Shown here in pieces: positions 1 to 5,488 of a stretch of DNA of 5,489 bases. Origin of the DNA: Deltaproteobacteria bacterium (GTDB lineage Bacteria; Desulfobacterota; Dissulfuribacteria; Dissulfuribacterales; UBA3076); contig JALTHV010000013.1 in NCBI GenBank assembly GCA_027004315.1, positions 1 to 5,489 of the forward strand, read 5' to 3'. The translations under genes and the position numbers were made by a program. Each line of letters begins with the position of its first letter. The stretch's first letter is position 1. The notes below the pieces were generated by a model. That model had not been told where the DNA came from. It did no database searches and saw only the letters and a program-made list of their open reading frames with translations.

Positions 1-2375
1 TACTTAATTCCTTTTGGGGTGTCAACCTGATGCCTTCCGCTTTTTTTGGGACTAAAAACTATACCTATTGCCTCATCTGCCCTGGATATCAGATGAAATT
101 TCAGGTCTTCACGGACCTGAAGGGGTATCTCCTCGAGGTCTTTGGCATTGCGCTTGGGAAGGATGATTTCTTTTATCCCGGCCCTGTGGGCCCCCAGCAC
201 CTTATCCTTTACCCCACCTACCGGGAGGATAAGCCCTCTCAGGCTGATTTCACCTGTCATGGCCACCTCAGGCCTGACAGATCGGTTTGTAAATAGAGAT
301 ACCAGGGCCATACATATGCTTACTCCAGCAGAGGGGCCGTCTTTAGGTATTGCACCTGAAGGCACGTGGACATGGACATCCTCTTCCTTGAAGGCATCGG
401 CCGGAATACCCAATTCTGAGGCCCTGGAGCGGACGAAACTCAGGGCAATCTGAGCAGATTCCTTCATTACATCTCCCAGTTTTCCTGTAAGCAGCACCTT
501 TCCAGAGCCCTTCATTTTAGTGGCCTCAATAAACAGGATCTCTCCTCCCGAGGGGGTCCATGCAAGCCCTGTAGCCACACCCGGGACCCCTTTCCTCTCT
601 GCCATTTCGGCCATAAACTTGGGTGGCCCCAGGTAGTCTGACAGGCCCTTTATGCCTATCTTTACCTTTTCAGTATGTCCCTTGGCCACTTGCTTGGCCA
701 CACCACGGCAGACAGCGGCTATCTCCCTCTCTAGGTTCCGGACCCCTGCCTCCCGGGTATAGGCACTGATGATCCTGGACAGTGCCCCTTTATTGATACT
801 GATATTGCGCCTGGTCAGGCCATGGGCCTCAATCTGCCTGGGGATCAGGTACCTCCGGGCGATCTCAAGTTTTTCCTCAAGGGTATAGCCTGAGAGCTCC
901 AATACCTCCATCCTGTCCAAGAGGGGAGGGGGTATAGTATCCAGGACATTGGCTGTAGTGATAAAGACCACCTTTGAAAGGTCAAACTCTACCCCGAGAT
1001 AGTGATCGGTAAAGGTGACGTTCTGTTCCGGGTCCAATACCTCTAAGAGGGCTGAGGCCGGATCTCCCCTGAAGTCAGTCCCTATCTTGTCGATCTCGTC
1101 CAGCATCAGGACCGGATTCTTGACTCCTATCTTTCTGAGGCCCTGGATAATACGTCCAGGCATGGCCCCTATATAGGTACGGCGATGCCCACGGATCTCT
1201 GCCTCATCCCTCATTCCACCCAGAGATATCCTCAAGAACTTACGTCCCATGGCCCTGGCTATTGACCTCCCAAGAGAGGTCTTCCCAGTACCAGGAGGGC
1301 CTACAAAGCACAAGATGGTCCCCTTGGCATCAGGTTTTAGCTTTCGTACTGCCAGGTACTCCACGATCCGTTTTTTTACCTTGTCCAGGTCATAGTGGTC
1401 CTCATCAAGGATACGCTCTGCCTTATCGAGGTCCAGTTGATCCTCTGTAAACTCGTTCCATGGTAATTCGAGGAGACAGTCTATGTAGGTGCGGGATACT
1501 GTATATTCAGGGGCAAAGGGATGCATCTTGGAGAGACGCTCAATCTCTCGTTTGGCCTCTTTCATGGCCTCTTCTGGCAGGCCCTTGGCCTCCAGTTTTT
1601 CCTTTAGTTCCTTTATCTCATCTGATTTTTCTTCCCCAAGCTCCTTTTTGATGGCCTTAAGCTGTTCCCGAAGATAAAATTCTCTTTGGGTCTTATCTAC
1701 CTGGCCCTTGACCTGAGACCGGATCTTGTCCCCCAGTTCGAGGATTTCAAGCTGCTGGACCATGATATGAAGGGCTGCCTGCAGACGTTCCTTGATATCC
1801 AGAGCATTTAACACGATCTGTTTCTCAATGGTTGATATATTGAGGTGGCTGGCCACTATATCCGCCAGGACACCTGGATCGTCCAGATTCATTACCACTC
1901 CCCCAAGTTCATTCGGGAGATTGGGAGATAACTCCAGGACCCTGGAGAAGGTCTGCCGTATGTTTACAATAAGTGCCTGGGTCTCGAGATCGTGGCTGAC
2001 TATATTTTTTGCCGACTCTACCTTTGCCTTTATATAAGGTTCTTTCTCAGTGACTTCCAGGACCCTGACCCTGGTAACCCCCTGAATTATCAGCTTTGCA
2101 TAACCCGCTTCATCCTTTGCCATTCGGAGTATTAGAGCCACTGTACCTATCTTGTTAAGATCAGGGACCCCTTCCTCTCCTTCTTTTGTGCCGATTATGA
2201 CTATGGTCCTGTCTGTCACGAGGGCGTCATCGATCAGCTTTATGAGATGAGGTGATTCAACTACCCATGGGACTACCATGTGGGGAAAGAGCACAAAATT
2301 TTTACTTGGTAATAGCGGAAGTTCACGTATTGTACTCTGTTCGGGATTTTCTTCGGCCTGGGTGTTTTCACTCAT
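1..2375 (-). CDS. lon: ATP-dependent protease Lon (La), C-terminus cut by the window edge
   Basis: Lon is a cytoplasmic homohexameric AAA+ serine protease that unfolds and degrades misfolded and selected regulatory proteins. I translated the complement from ATG at 2375 and found 791 uninterrupted codons to the left edge with no stop. The E. coli enzyme has 784 residues, so only a short tail is missing. The order is: an N-terminal substrate-binding domain beginning RELPLLPSKNFVLFPHMVVP; a charged coiled-coil linker around residues 240-290; an AAA+ module with Walker A GPPGTGKT at 359-366 and Walker B LDEIDK at 425-430, then TTAN and LLDRME further on; and the protease domain with DGPSAG (nucleophile Ser682) and GGVKDKVLGAHRAG (catalytic Lys725). 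The Ser-Lys spacing of 43 equals that of E. coli S679/K722. GAGG lies 5 nt before the ATG. It follows hsp20 on the same strand after 251 bp. All catalytic residues are intact, so it should be active. Confidence 0.97.
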   Translation of the reverse strand, partial: MSENTQAEENPEQSTIRELPLLPSKNFVLFPHMVVPWVVESPHLIKLIDDALVTDRTIVIIGTKEGEEGVPDLNKIGTVALILRMAKDEAGYAKLIIQGVTRVRVLEVTEKEPYIKAKVESAKNIVSHDLETQALIVNIRQTFSRVLELSPNLPNELGGVVMNLDDPGVLADIVASHLNISTIEKQIVLNALDIKERLQAALHIMVQQLEILELGDKIRSQVKGQVDKTQREFYLREQLKAIKKELGEEKSDEIKELKEKLEAKGLPEEAMKEAKREIERLSKMHPFAPEYTVSRTYIDCLLELPWNEFTEDQLDLDKAERILDEDHYDLDKVKKRIVEYLAVRKLKPDAKGTILCFVGPPGTGKTSLGRSIARAMGRKFLRISLGGMRDEAEIRGHRRTYIGAMPGRIIQGLRKIGVKNPVLMLDEIDKIGTDFRGDPASALLEVLDPEQNVTFTDHYLGVEFDLSKVVFITTANVLDTIPPPLLDRMEVLELSGYTLEEKLEIARRYLIPRQIEAHGLTRRNISINKGALSRIISAYTREAGVRNLEREIAAVCRGVAKQVAKGHTEKVKIGIKGLSDYLGPPKFMAEMAERKGVPGVATGLAWTPSGGEILFIEATKMKGSGKVLLTGKLGDVMKESAQIALSFVRSRASELGIPADAFKEEDVHVHVPSGAIPKDGPSAGVSICMALVSLFTNRSVRPEVAMTGEISLRGLILPVGGVKDKVLGAHRAGIKEIILPKRNAKDLEEIPLQVREDLKFHLISRADEAIGIVFSPKKSGRHQVDTPKGIK

Positions 2376-2388
2376 AGACACCTCTAAT
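2376..2388 (-). promoter_or_regulatory. lon ribosome binding site
   Basis: Reading the minus strand into the ATG gives AGAGGTGTCT then ATG, so GAGG sits 5 nt before the start. A second purine run, AAGGAG, lies about 13 nt upstream of the ATG, immediately after the edge of the repeat copy. The nearer site fits the chosen start best. Confidence 0.6.
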
Positions 2389-2399
2389 ACTCTCCTTTA

Positions 2400-2545
2400 T
2401 TAACTGATAACAAAGTGTTTCTTCTTCCAGTATACCCTCCCCGTTCTCCTTTACTACATCGCGGAGCCAGGGTTTCCCTAACCAATAGAACTGTACGGCT
2501 AACGCAAATTGTTTCCAGAAGAGGCACCCTGTGATTCTAACCGTT
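2400..2545 (-). repeat. Diverged, shortened copy of the palindromic intergenic repeat, in the lon leader
   Basis: This stretch aligns with the complement of the inner part of the large palindrome at 5222-5412. Bases 2496-2535 match the complement of 5229-5268 at 36 of 40 positions. The central block 2443-2477 (GTTCTCC ... GCGGAGCCAGGGTTTCC) matches the complement of the palindrome centre. Bases 2400-2429 match the opposite arm at about 23 of 30 positions. The two arms of this copy can still pair, but with mismatches (for example GTG..TCTTCT with AGAAGA..CAC), so it is an older and smaller copy with an internal deletion. It ends 24 bp before the lon start codon and lies between hsp20 and lon. 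Confidence 0.75.
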
Positions 2546-2572
2546 TACACCCCCTCCTATTGCAACCGTCAA
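2544..2572 (-). promoter_or_regulatory. Candidate sigma-70-type promoter for lon
   Basis: On the minus strand, -35 TTGACG (2572-2567; 5 of 6 to TTGACA) is followed after exactly 17 bp by -10 TGTAAA (2549-2544; 4 of 6 to TATAAT). A transcript starting near 2537 would have a leader of roughly 160 nt, almost all of it the repeat copy. The match is by eye. lon could also be read through from hsp20, since no terminator is visible between them. Confidence 0.45.
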
Positions 2573-2626
2573 TGTCCCCGGTAGGATGTGAACAGTTACC
2601 TATGATCGGACCTACTTTATAGGGAA

Positions 2627-3064
2627 TCAGGATACCTCGATCTTTACAGTTTCTTTTGGCTCCTTGCGGGACATTTCTACAATGAGCATCCCATTTTCAT
2701 AGTGTGCCTCAATTTGTTCCGGATCTATAGCTACCGGTATGCGGATAATGCGCTCAAATGGACCATATTCTATCTCCATCTGGTAAAATCGCCTCTTACC
2801 TAAACTGACTGGAGAATGGCGCTGGCCAGATAGGTGTAAGAACTGTCCTTCAAATATAAGATGTAGGCTGTCAGTGTCTACACCTGCTGCCTCTACTACT
2901 ACATAGATGACATCAGGGCCTTCATATATGTCAACTGCAGGTACCCATCCCCCTTCGGAAAATGCCATTGGTCGCGAGATATGGAAGACGTCATCCACTA
3001 AACGTCTCACCCGATCATGTAGCTGTTCCAGGTCACGTTCCACCTTTATTTTTATAAGCGGCAT
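2627..3064 (-). CDS. Small heat-shock protein, Hsp20 / alpha-crystallin family
   Basis: This is a 145-residue cytoplasmic holdase chaperone. Small Hsps assemble into oligomers that bind unfolding proteins without ATP and hold them for refolding or proteolysis. The N-terminal arm (1-40) is short and helical in character. The alpha-crystallin domain runs from about W40 to E130: beta-strand pattern VPAVDIYEGPDVIYVVVEAAG, then GPFERIIRIP (101-110) and the diagnostic ENGMLIVEM (123-131), equivalent to the family A-x-x-x-n-G-v-L signature. The tail ends KIEVS, with an I-x-V motif (I142-V144) of the kind that docks on a neighbouring domain. ATG at 3064 is preceded by AGGGAGGGAGTC, a strong ribosome binding site, supporting this start. 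Length and motifs are normal. lon follows on the same strand, which suggests a shared stress role. The exact subgroup name (for example ibpA or hsp16) cannot be settled from sequence alone. Confidence 0.95.
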   Translation of the reverse strand: MPLIKIKVERDLEQLHDRVRRLVDDVFHISRPMAFSEGGWVPAVDIYEGPDVIYVVVEAAGVDTDSLHLIFEGQFLHLSGQRHSPVSLGKRRFYQMEIEYGPFERIIRIPVAIDPEQIEAHYENGMLIVEMSRKEPKETVKIEVS

Positions 3065-3071
3065 GACTCCC

Positions 3072-3084
3072 TCCCTGGCAGGAA
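3072..3084 (-). promoter_or_regulatory. Small hairpin overlapping the hsp20 ribosome binding site
   Basis: In the hsp20 mRNA, UUCCU (3084-3080), loop GCC and AGGGA (3076-3072) can form a 5-bp stem with one G-U pair. The AGGGA half overlaps the AGGGAGG ribosome binding site before the ATG at 3064. The stem is short, so its stability is doubtful. It is noted because small heat-shock genes often carry RNA thermometers. Confidence 0.25.
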
Positions 3085-3143
3085 TCTAAAATTTTGCAAA
3101 CAGTCCTCTCCACAAAGATTTCATCGCCCCAGACATAAATTGG

Positions 3144-3172
3144 ATAATATGCCATCTCTCCATACTAGGCAA
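3144..3172 (-). promoter_or_regulatory. Candidate sigma-70-type promoter for hsp20
   Basis: On the minus strand, -35 TTGCCT (3172-3167; 4 of 6) and -10 TATTAT (3149-3144; 5 of 6) are separated by exactly 17 bp. Transcription would start near 3137, giving a leader of about 73 nt before the ATG at 3064. No heat-shock-type -10 was seen, so any heat control may act after initiation or through another factor. Confidence 0.5.
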
Positions 3173-3238
3173 GCCAAAACGTAAGTTCTCACTAAATCAG
3201 GGTAAGATGTCTGGATCCCGGCTGGATACAGCCATGGC

Positions 3239-3267
3239 TTGAATTTTAGGTAATTATGCTTTATGAA
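3239..3267 (+). promoter_or_regulatory. Weak candidate promoter for efp
   Basis: TTGAAT (3239-3244; 4 of 6 to -35 consensus) and TATGAA (3262-3267; 4 of 6 to -10 consensus) are spaced by 17 bp in an AT-rich stretch. If used, efp mRNA would start near 3274 and have a leader of about 180 nt containing the inverted repeat and both tandem hairpins. The match is modest and AT-rich DNA produces such hits by chance. Confidence 0.3.
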
Positions 3268-3282
3268 TAAAAAAATTTTAAT

Positions 3283-3346
3283 CTACAGATTTCGCAGATT
3301 ACGCAGATTACTCTAATTATTATAGAGGAGGATGCGAAATCTATAG
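3283..3346. repeat. Spaced inverted repeat in the efp upstream region
   Basis: CTACAGATTTCGCA at 3283-3296 is matched in inverted orientation at 3333-3346 (TGCGAAATCTATAG), 13 of 14 bases, with 36 bp between. The left arm overlaps the first unit of the 9-bp tandem array. It could be the remains of a mobile element or a stem in the efp leader. Confidence 0.65.
3286..3312 (+). repeat. Three tandem 9-bp repeats (CAGATTACG type)
   Basis: Three consecutive units read CAGATTTCG, CAGATTACG and CAGATTACT, differing by one or two bases. This is a short intergenic tandem array. No coding frame or known operator is implied. Confidence 0.8.
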
Positions 3347-3363
3347 GGATTGATTCCCCTTGA

Positions 3364-3387
3364 TACCCCGTGGCTTGCCACGGGGTA
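3364..3387. repeat. Perfect 11-bp hairpin, REP-like
   Basis: TACCCCGTGGC (3364-3374), a 2-nt TT spacer and GCCACGGGGTA (3377-3387) form a perfect GC-rich stem. No T-run follows on either strand, so it is not a standard intrinsic terminator. It looks like a unit of an interspersed palindromic (REP-type) repeat, which is an inference from its shape and intergenic position. Confidence 0.7.
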
Positions 3388-3388
3388 G

Positions 3389-3420
3389 TTCATTCACTTT
3401 GGGGACCCCAGTGAAGTGAA
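3389..3420. repeat. Second strong hairpin, one base after the first
   Basis: TTCA TTCACT (3389-3398) and GGGG (3401-3404) pair with CCCC AGTGAA (3406-3415) and TGAA (3417-3420), with a TT bulge on the left and a single G bulge on the right. With the preceding hairpin it forms a tandem pair that ends 18 nt before the efp ribosome binding site at 3439. No T-run follows it. Confidence 0.65.
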
Positions 3421-3438
3421 TAATGACAATCTACATTG

Positions 3439-3444
3439 AAGGAG
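3439..3444 (+). promoter_or_regulatory. efp ribosome binding site, which decides the start codon
   Basis: AAGGAG lies 9 nt before the GTG at 3454. It would fall inside the gene if the in-frame TTG at 3436 were used, so it favours GTG as the true start. Confidence 0.8.
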
Positions 3445-3453
3445 AAGATAACT

Positions 3454-4017
3454 GTGTATGACTCCTCAGACCTCAGAAAAGGCCTAAAGATAATCCTCGA
3501 TGGAGAACCGTATATCATTACGGATTTCCAGTTTTCTAAACCAGGAAAGGGGCAGGCCCTCTATAAATGCAAGCTCAAAAATATGATAACTAATTATACT
3601 ATGGATCGTACTTATCGTTCAGGAGATAAATTCGAGCCGGCCGATCTGGATGAAGTACATATGCAATATCTCTACAAAGACAGTGAAGGATTTCATTTCA
3701 TGAATACCAGCACCTATGACCAGGTAGCCCTGTCAAGAGACCAAGTTGGAGAGACAAAAAATTTTCTTCAGGAAAATATGGAGGTGGATATCCTCTTCTT
3801 CCAGGGCACCCCTATTGATATCTCTCTCCCGATATTTGTTGAGCTTGAAGTGGTAGAGTCTGCCCCGGGCATACGGGGCGATACAGCCAGTGGTGCTACA
3901 AAGTCAGTAACCCTTGAGACGGGCTACGAACTTCAAGTACCCCTTTTTATAAAAGAGGGTGAAATCCTGAAAATTGACACCCGCACCGGGGAATATGTAG
4001 AGCGAGTAAAAAAATAG
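3454..4017 (+). CDS. efp: Translation elongation factor P
   Basis: EF-P binds the ribosome between the P and E sites and stimulates peptide-bond formation at polyproline stretches. The protein has 187 residues from GTG at 3454, the normal family length. Starting MYDSSDLRKGLKI, it has the usual three beta-barrel domains: a KOW-like domain (about 1-62) with the tip loop KPGKGQA, where K32 corresponds to the modified Lys34 of E. coli; a central OB domain (about 65-125); and a C-terminal OB domain carrying the signature TLETG ... VPLFIKEGEILKIDTRTGEYVERV (D175-Y181 near the end). The in-frame TTG at 3436 would add six residues but would bury the ribosome binding site. The lysine at the tip, rather than the arginine used by EarP systems, agrees with epmA lying 122 bp downstream on the same strand. 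The upstream leader holds two tandem hairpins. Confidence 0.97.
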   Translation: MYDSSDLRKGLKIILDGEPYIITDFQFSKPGKGQALYKCKLKNMITNYTMDRTYRSGDKFEPADLDEVHMQYLYKDSEGFHFMNTSTYDQVALSRDQVGETKNFLQENMEVDILFFQGTPIDISLPIFVELEVVESAPGIRGDTASGATKSVTLETGYELQVPLFIKEGEILKIDTRTGEYVERVKK

Positions 4018-4123
4018 GTAAGCGATCGCAGAGTGTCTCTTCTGAGAACAATTTGCATTAGCCATGTAGGGGCGAAAGGTCTTTTGCTCCTACATTGGCC
4101 TTTGCAGCATGGGAAACCCTGGC
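4018..4123 (+). repeat. Half copy of the palindromic intergenic repeat filling the efp-epmA spacer
   Basis: Beginning at the base after the efp stop codon, 4018-4069 matches 5222-5273 of the large palindrome at 41 of 52 positions. After an insertion of about 25 bp, 4095-4123 matches 5279-5307 at 26 of 29. Similarity then stops, so the opposite arm is absent. The copy ends 16 bp before the epmA start codon and is in the same orientation as the copy after epmA. It lies inside the presumed efp-epmA transcript. Confidence 0.8.
4065..4094 (+). repeat. 14-bp hairpin inserted in the repeat between efp and epmA
   Basis: TGTAGGGGCGAAAG (4065-4078), a 2-nt loop GT, and CTTTTGCTCCTACA (4081-4094) pair over 14 positions, 12 Watson-Crick and 2 G-U. 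It is missing from the equivalent place in the copy after epmA, so it appears to be a nested palindromic unit. No T-run follows, so a complete terminator is unlikely. It could slow read-through or stabilise the efp end of the message. Confidence 0.65.
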
Positions 4124-4139
4124 AGACAATTGTAAGACC

Positions 4140-5072
4140 ATGGAGATCTCTTCCAGATATAGGAGGTTGGCAACCAGGGGCAAAATCATACAGGCCATCC
4201 GGGCATTTTTGTCAAGACAGGGATTTATTGAGGTGCAGACCCCTTTAATGACCCATGCCCCGGCACCGGAATCTTCTATTGAGGCCTTCCCGGTCTCTCA
4301 GGGCAGAGGCAGGCCGGATCTTTTCCTAATTCCATCTCCAGAGCTGAATCTTAAGCGCCTCTTGGCAGAGGGATTTGATCGGATTTTTCAGTTGGGACCT
4401 GTATTTCGGCAAAAAGAGCGGGGCCGCCATCACCTCCCTGAATTCACCATGCTGGAATGGTACAGGATAGGTGCAGACTATTATAGCCTTATGTCTGACT
4501 GTGAGGCATTGATAGAGACAGCGGCCTGTGCTGCTGGTTGGAAGGGGCACTCAGTCGTCTATAGAGATAGAAAAATCGACATCTCTTCTCCATTTCCCCG
4601 CCTGACCGTAAAAGAGGCCTTTGAGAAATATGCCGGCTGGACGCCTGGCCCCAAACCGGATCTGGACCGATTTAATGAAGACATGATAACAAAGATAGAG
4701 CCCAATTTATCCCATGACAAGCCAGTCTTTTTGATGGATTACCCTGCATCTTGCGCCTCTCTCTCCAGGCTAAAGCCCTCTGATCCCACAGTGGCAGAAA
4801 GGGTCGAACTCTATGCAGGCGACCTTGAACTCGCAAACGGCTTTTCTGAACTCACAGATCCAAGAGAGCAGGGAGACAGGTTCAGAAGAGAGGCCCAGAG
4901 ACGAAGCACACAGGGACTGAATGCCTATCCATGGCCAGAGAAATTTCTGTCATCCCTGGAGCGACTCCCTGAATGTGCAGGCATGGCACTGGGGATAGAC
5001 CGCCTGGTGATGTTGCTTACCAATACTCCAGACATAGACGATGTAGTGGCCTTCCCGCCGGAAGAAGGATAA
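4140..5072 (+). CDS. epmA: EF-P--(R)-beta-lysine ligase EpmA (PoxA/GenX)
   Basis: EpmA is a class II lysyl-tRNA-synthetase-like enzyme without a tRNA anticodon domain. It activates (R)-beta-lysine with ATP and attaches it to the tip lysine of EF-P. The 310 residues from ATG 4140 (E. coli has 325) cover only the catalytic core: motif 1 GFIEVQTP (28-35); SPELNLKRLL (66-75); motif 2 with F89-R90-x-x-E93 and HHLPEFTMLEWYR (97-109); ELANGFSELTD in the amino-acid pocket; and motif 3 GMALGIDRLVML (281-292, with D287-R288). An upstream in-frame TTG at 4095 lies within the repeat copy and would add 15 unconserved residues, so ATG 4140 is preferred although its ribosome binding site is weak (GTAAG only). 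It sits 122 bp after efp, its substrate gene. The aminomutase EpmB needed to make beta-lysine is not in the window. LysRS is excluded by length and by the missing N-terminal OB domain. Confidence 0.94.
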   Translation: MEISSRYRRLATRGKIIQAIRAFLSRQGFIEVQTPLMTHAPAPESSIEAFPVSQGRGRPDLFLIPSPELNLKRLLAEGFDRIFQLGPVFRQKERGRHHLPEFTMLEWYRIGADYYSLMSDCEALIETAACAAGWKGHSVVYRDRKIDISSPFPRLTVKEAFEKYAGWTPGPKPDLDRFNEDMITKIEPNLSHDKPVFLMDYPASCASLSRLKPSDPTVAERVELYAGDLELANGFSELTDPREQGDRFRREAQRRSTQGLNAYPWPEKFLSSLERLPECAGMALGIDRLVMLLTNTPDIDDVVAFPPEEG

Positions 5073-5109
5073 TCGGTTACGATAATTGGCCCTCCCCTAG
5101 GCTAGACGT

Positions 5110-5488
5110 CCCCGGCCAGTGATAGCATTTTTCAGGGTTTCAGTGCGGATTAATAGGCAGAGGCCCTGATCTCGTACATCAAGCGATGCGTAACTTCTCA
5201 ATAAGTCCTGGCAACTTCGATGTAACCGATCACAGGGTGCTTCTTTTGGAAACGATTTGCGTTAGCCCTGTAGTTTTCTTGGTTTTTGCAGCATTGGAAA
5301 CCCTGGCTCCGGAGCGCAGCGGAGGAGAACAGGGAGGGTCCTATGCTGCAAAAAACTTAGAAAACAAGGGGCGAGAGCATGTTGGAAAAAGAAGCACCCT
5401 GTGATCGGTTACCAAAATGAAGCCTCCACTTATTGAGAAGTTACAGTGATGCTCCTGAAACCCTTCAAAATGCTACCGCTGGCCGGGG
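5110..5488. mobile_element. About 380-bp palindromic element (MITE-like) downstream of epmA
   Basis: Three pairs of inverted arms nest around position 5317. The outer pair 5110-5142 / 5456-5488 matches at 29 of 33, starting CCCCGGCCAG. The middle pair 5190-5206 / 5428-5444 is 17 bp and exact. The inner pair 5222-5247 / 5387-5412 is 26 bp and exact. The middle and inner pairs are in perfect register. The outer pair is offset because the left arm has 36 extra bases between 5142 and 5190. Nearer the centre, TTTTTGCAGCAT (5283-5294) faces ATGCTGCAAAAAAC (5343-5356), and CCCTGGCTCCG faces CGGAGGAGAACAGGG. There is no credible gene inside and no transposase in view. The outer arms reach the last base but one of the window, so the true right boundary and any target duplication cannot be seen. 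The stretch 5073-5109 before it holds nothing recognisable beyond a 9-bp echo of the element (ATCGGTTAC at 5072-5080). Confidence 0.75.

Larger units (their letters stand above)
3065..3453. other. Divergent control region between hsp20 and efp
   Basis: This 389-bp gap holds no credible gene. From left to right it contains the hsp20 leader with a possible hairpin over its ribosome binding site, an hsp20 promoter candidate, a weak efp promoter candidate, a 9-bp triplicate repeat with an inverted partner 36 bp away, two tandem strong hairpins, and the efp ribosome binding site. No CIRCE inverted repeat, sigma-32 (CCCCAT-type -10) or sigma-54 (GG-N10-GC) promoter was seen. Confidence 0.8.

Noticed and set aside
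30..2037. Several plus-strand open frames of 62-103 codons
   Set aside because: All are antisense shadows of lon, whose minus-strand frame is continuous and carries every Lon motif.
2907..3089. Plus-strand frame of 60 codons
   Set aside because: It is antisense to hsp20 and its low-complexity SRSRST stretch comes from the opposite strand's codons.
3221..3234. GGCTG/CAGCC 5-bp hairpin
   Set aside because: Too short, and without a T-run or neighbouring feature to give it meaning.
3324..3346. AGGAGG followed directly by ATG and a four-codon frame (possible leader peptide)
   Set aside because: There is no spacing between the ribosome binding site and ATG, and the bases are part of the inverted repeat arm.
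3364..3420. Bidirectional terminator between hsp20 and efp
   Set aside because: The hairpins are strong but no T-run follows on either strand, and the flanking genes diverge, so no terminator is needed there.
3436..3453. TTG start giving EF-P six extra residues
   Set aside because: The ribosome binding site AAGGAG would lie inside the gene; GTG at 3454 has correct spacing and gives the usual 187-residue EF-P.
4095..4139. TTG start giving EpmA fifteen extra residues
   Set aside because: The extension is translated from repeat DNA and does not resemble the EpmA N-terminus; ATG at 4140 is preferred.
4033..4248. Open frame of 71 codons starting in the efp-epmA spacer
   Set aside because: It starts in the repeat copy and overlaps epmA in another frame; epmA has clear catalytic motifs there.
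4326..4550. Minus-strand frame of 74 codons
   Set aside because: It is antisense to the motif 2 region of epmA and has no independent support.
5186..5404. Open frame of 72 codons after epmA
   Set aside because: It lies wholly inside the palindromic element, has no ribosome binding site and no recognisable protein pattern; the DNA is explained by the inverted repeat.
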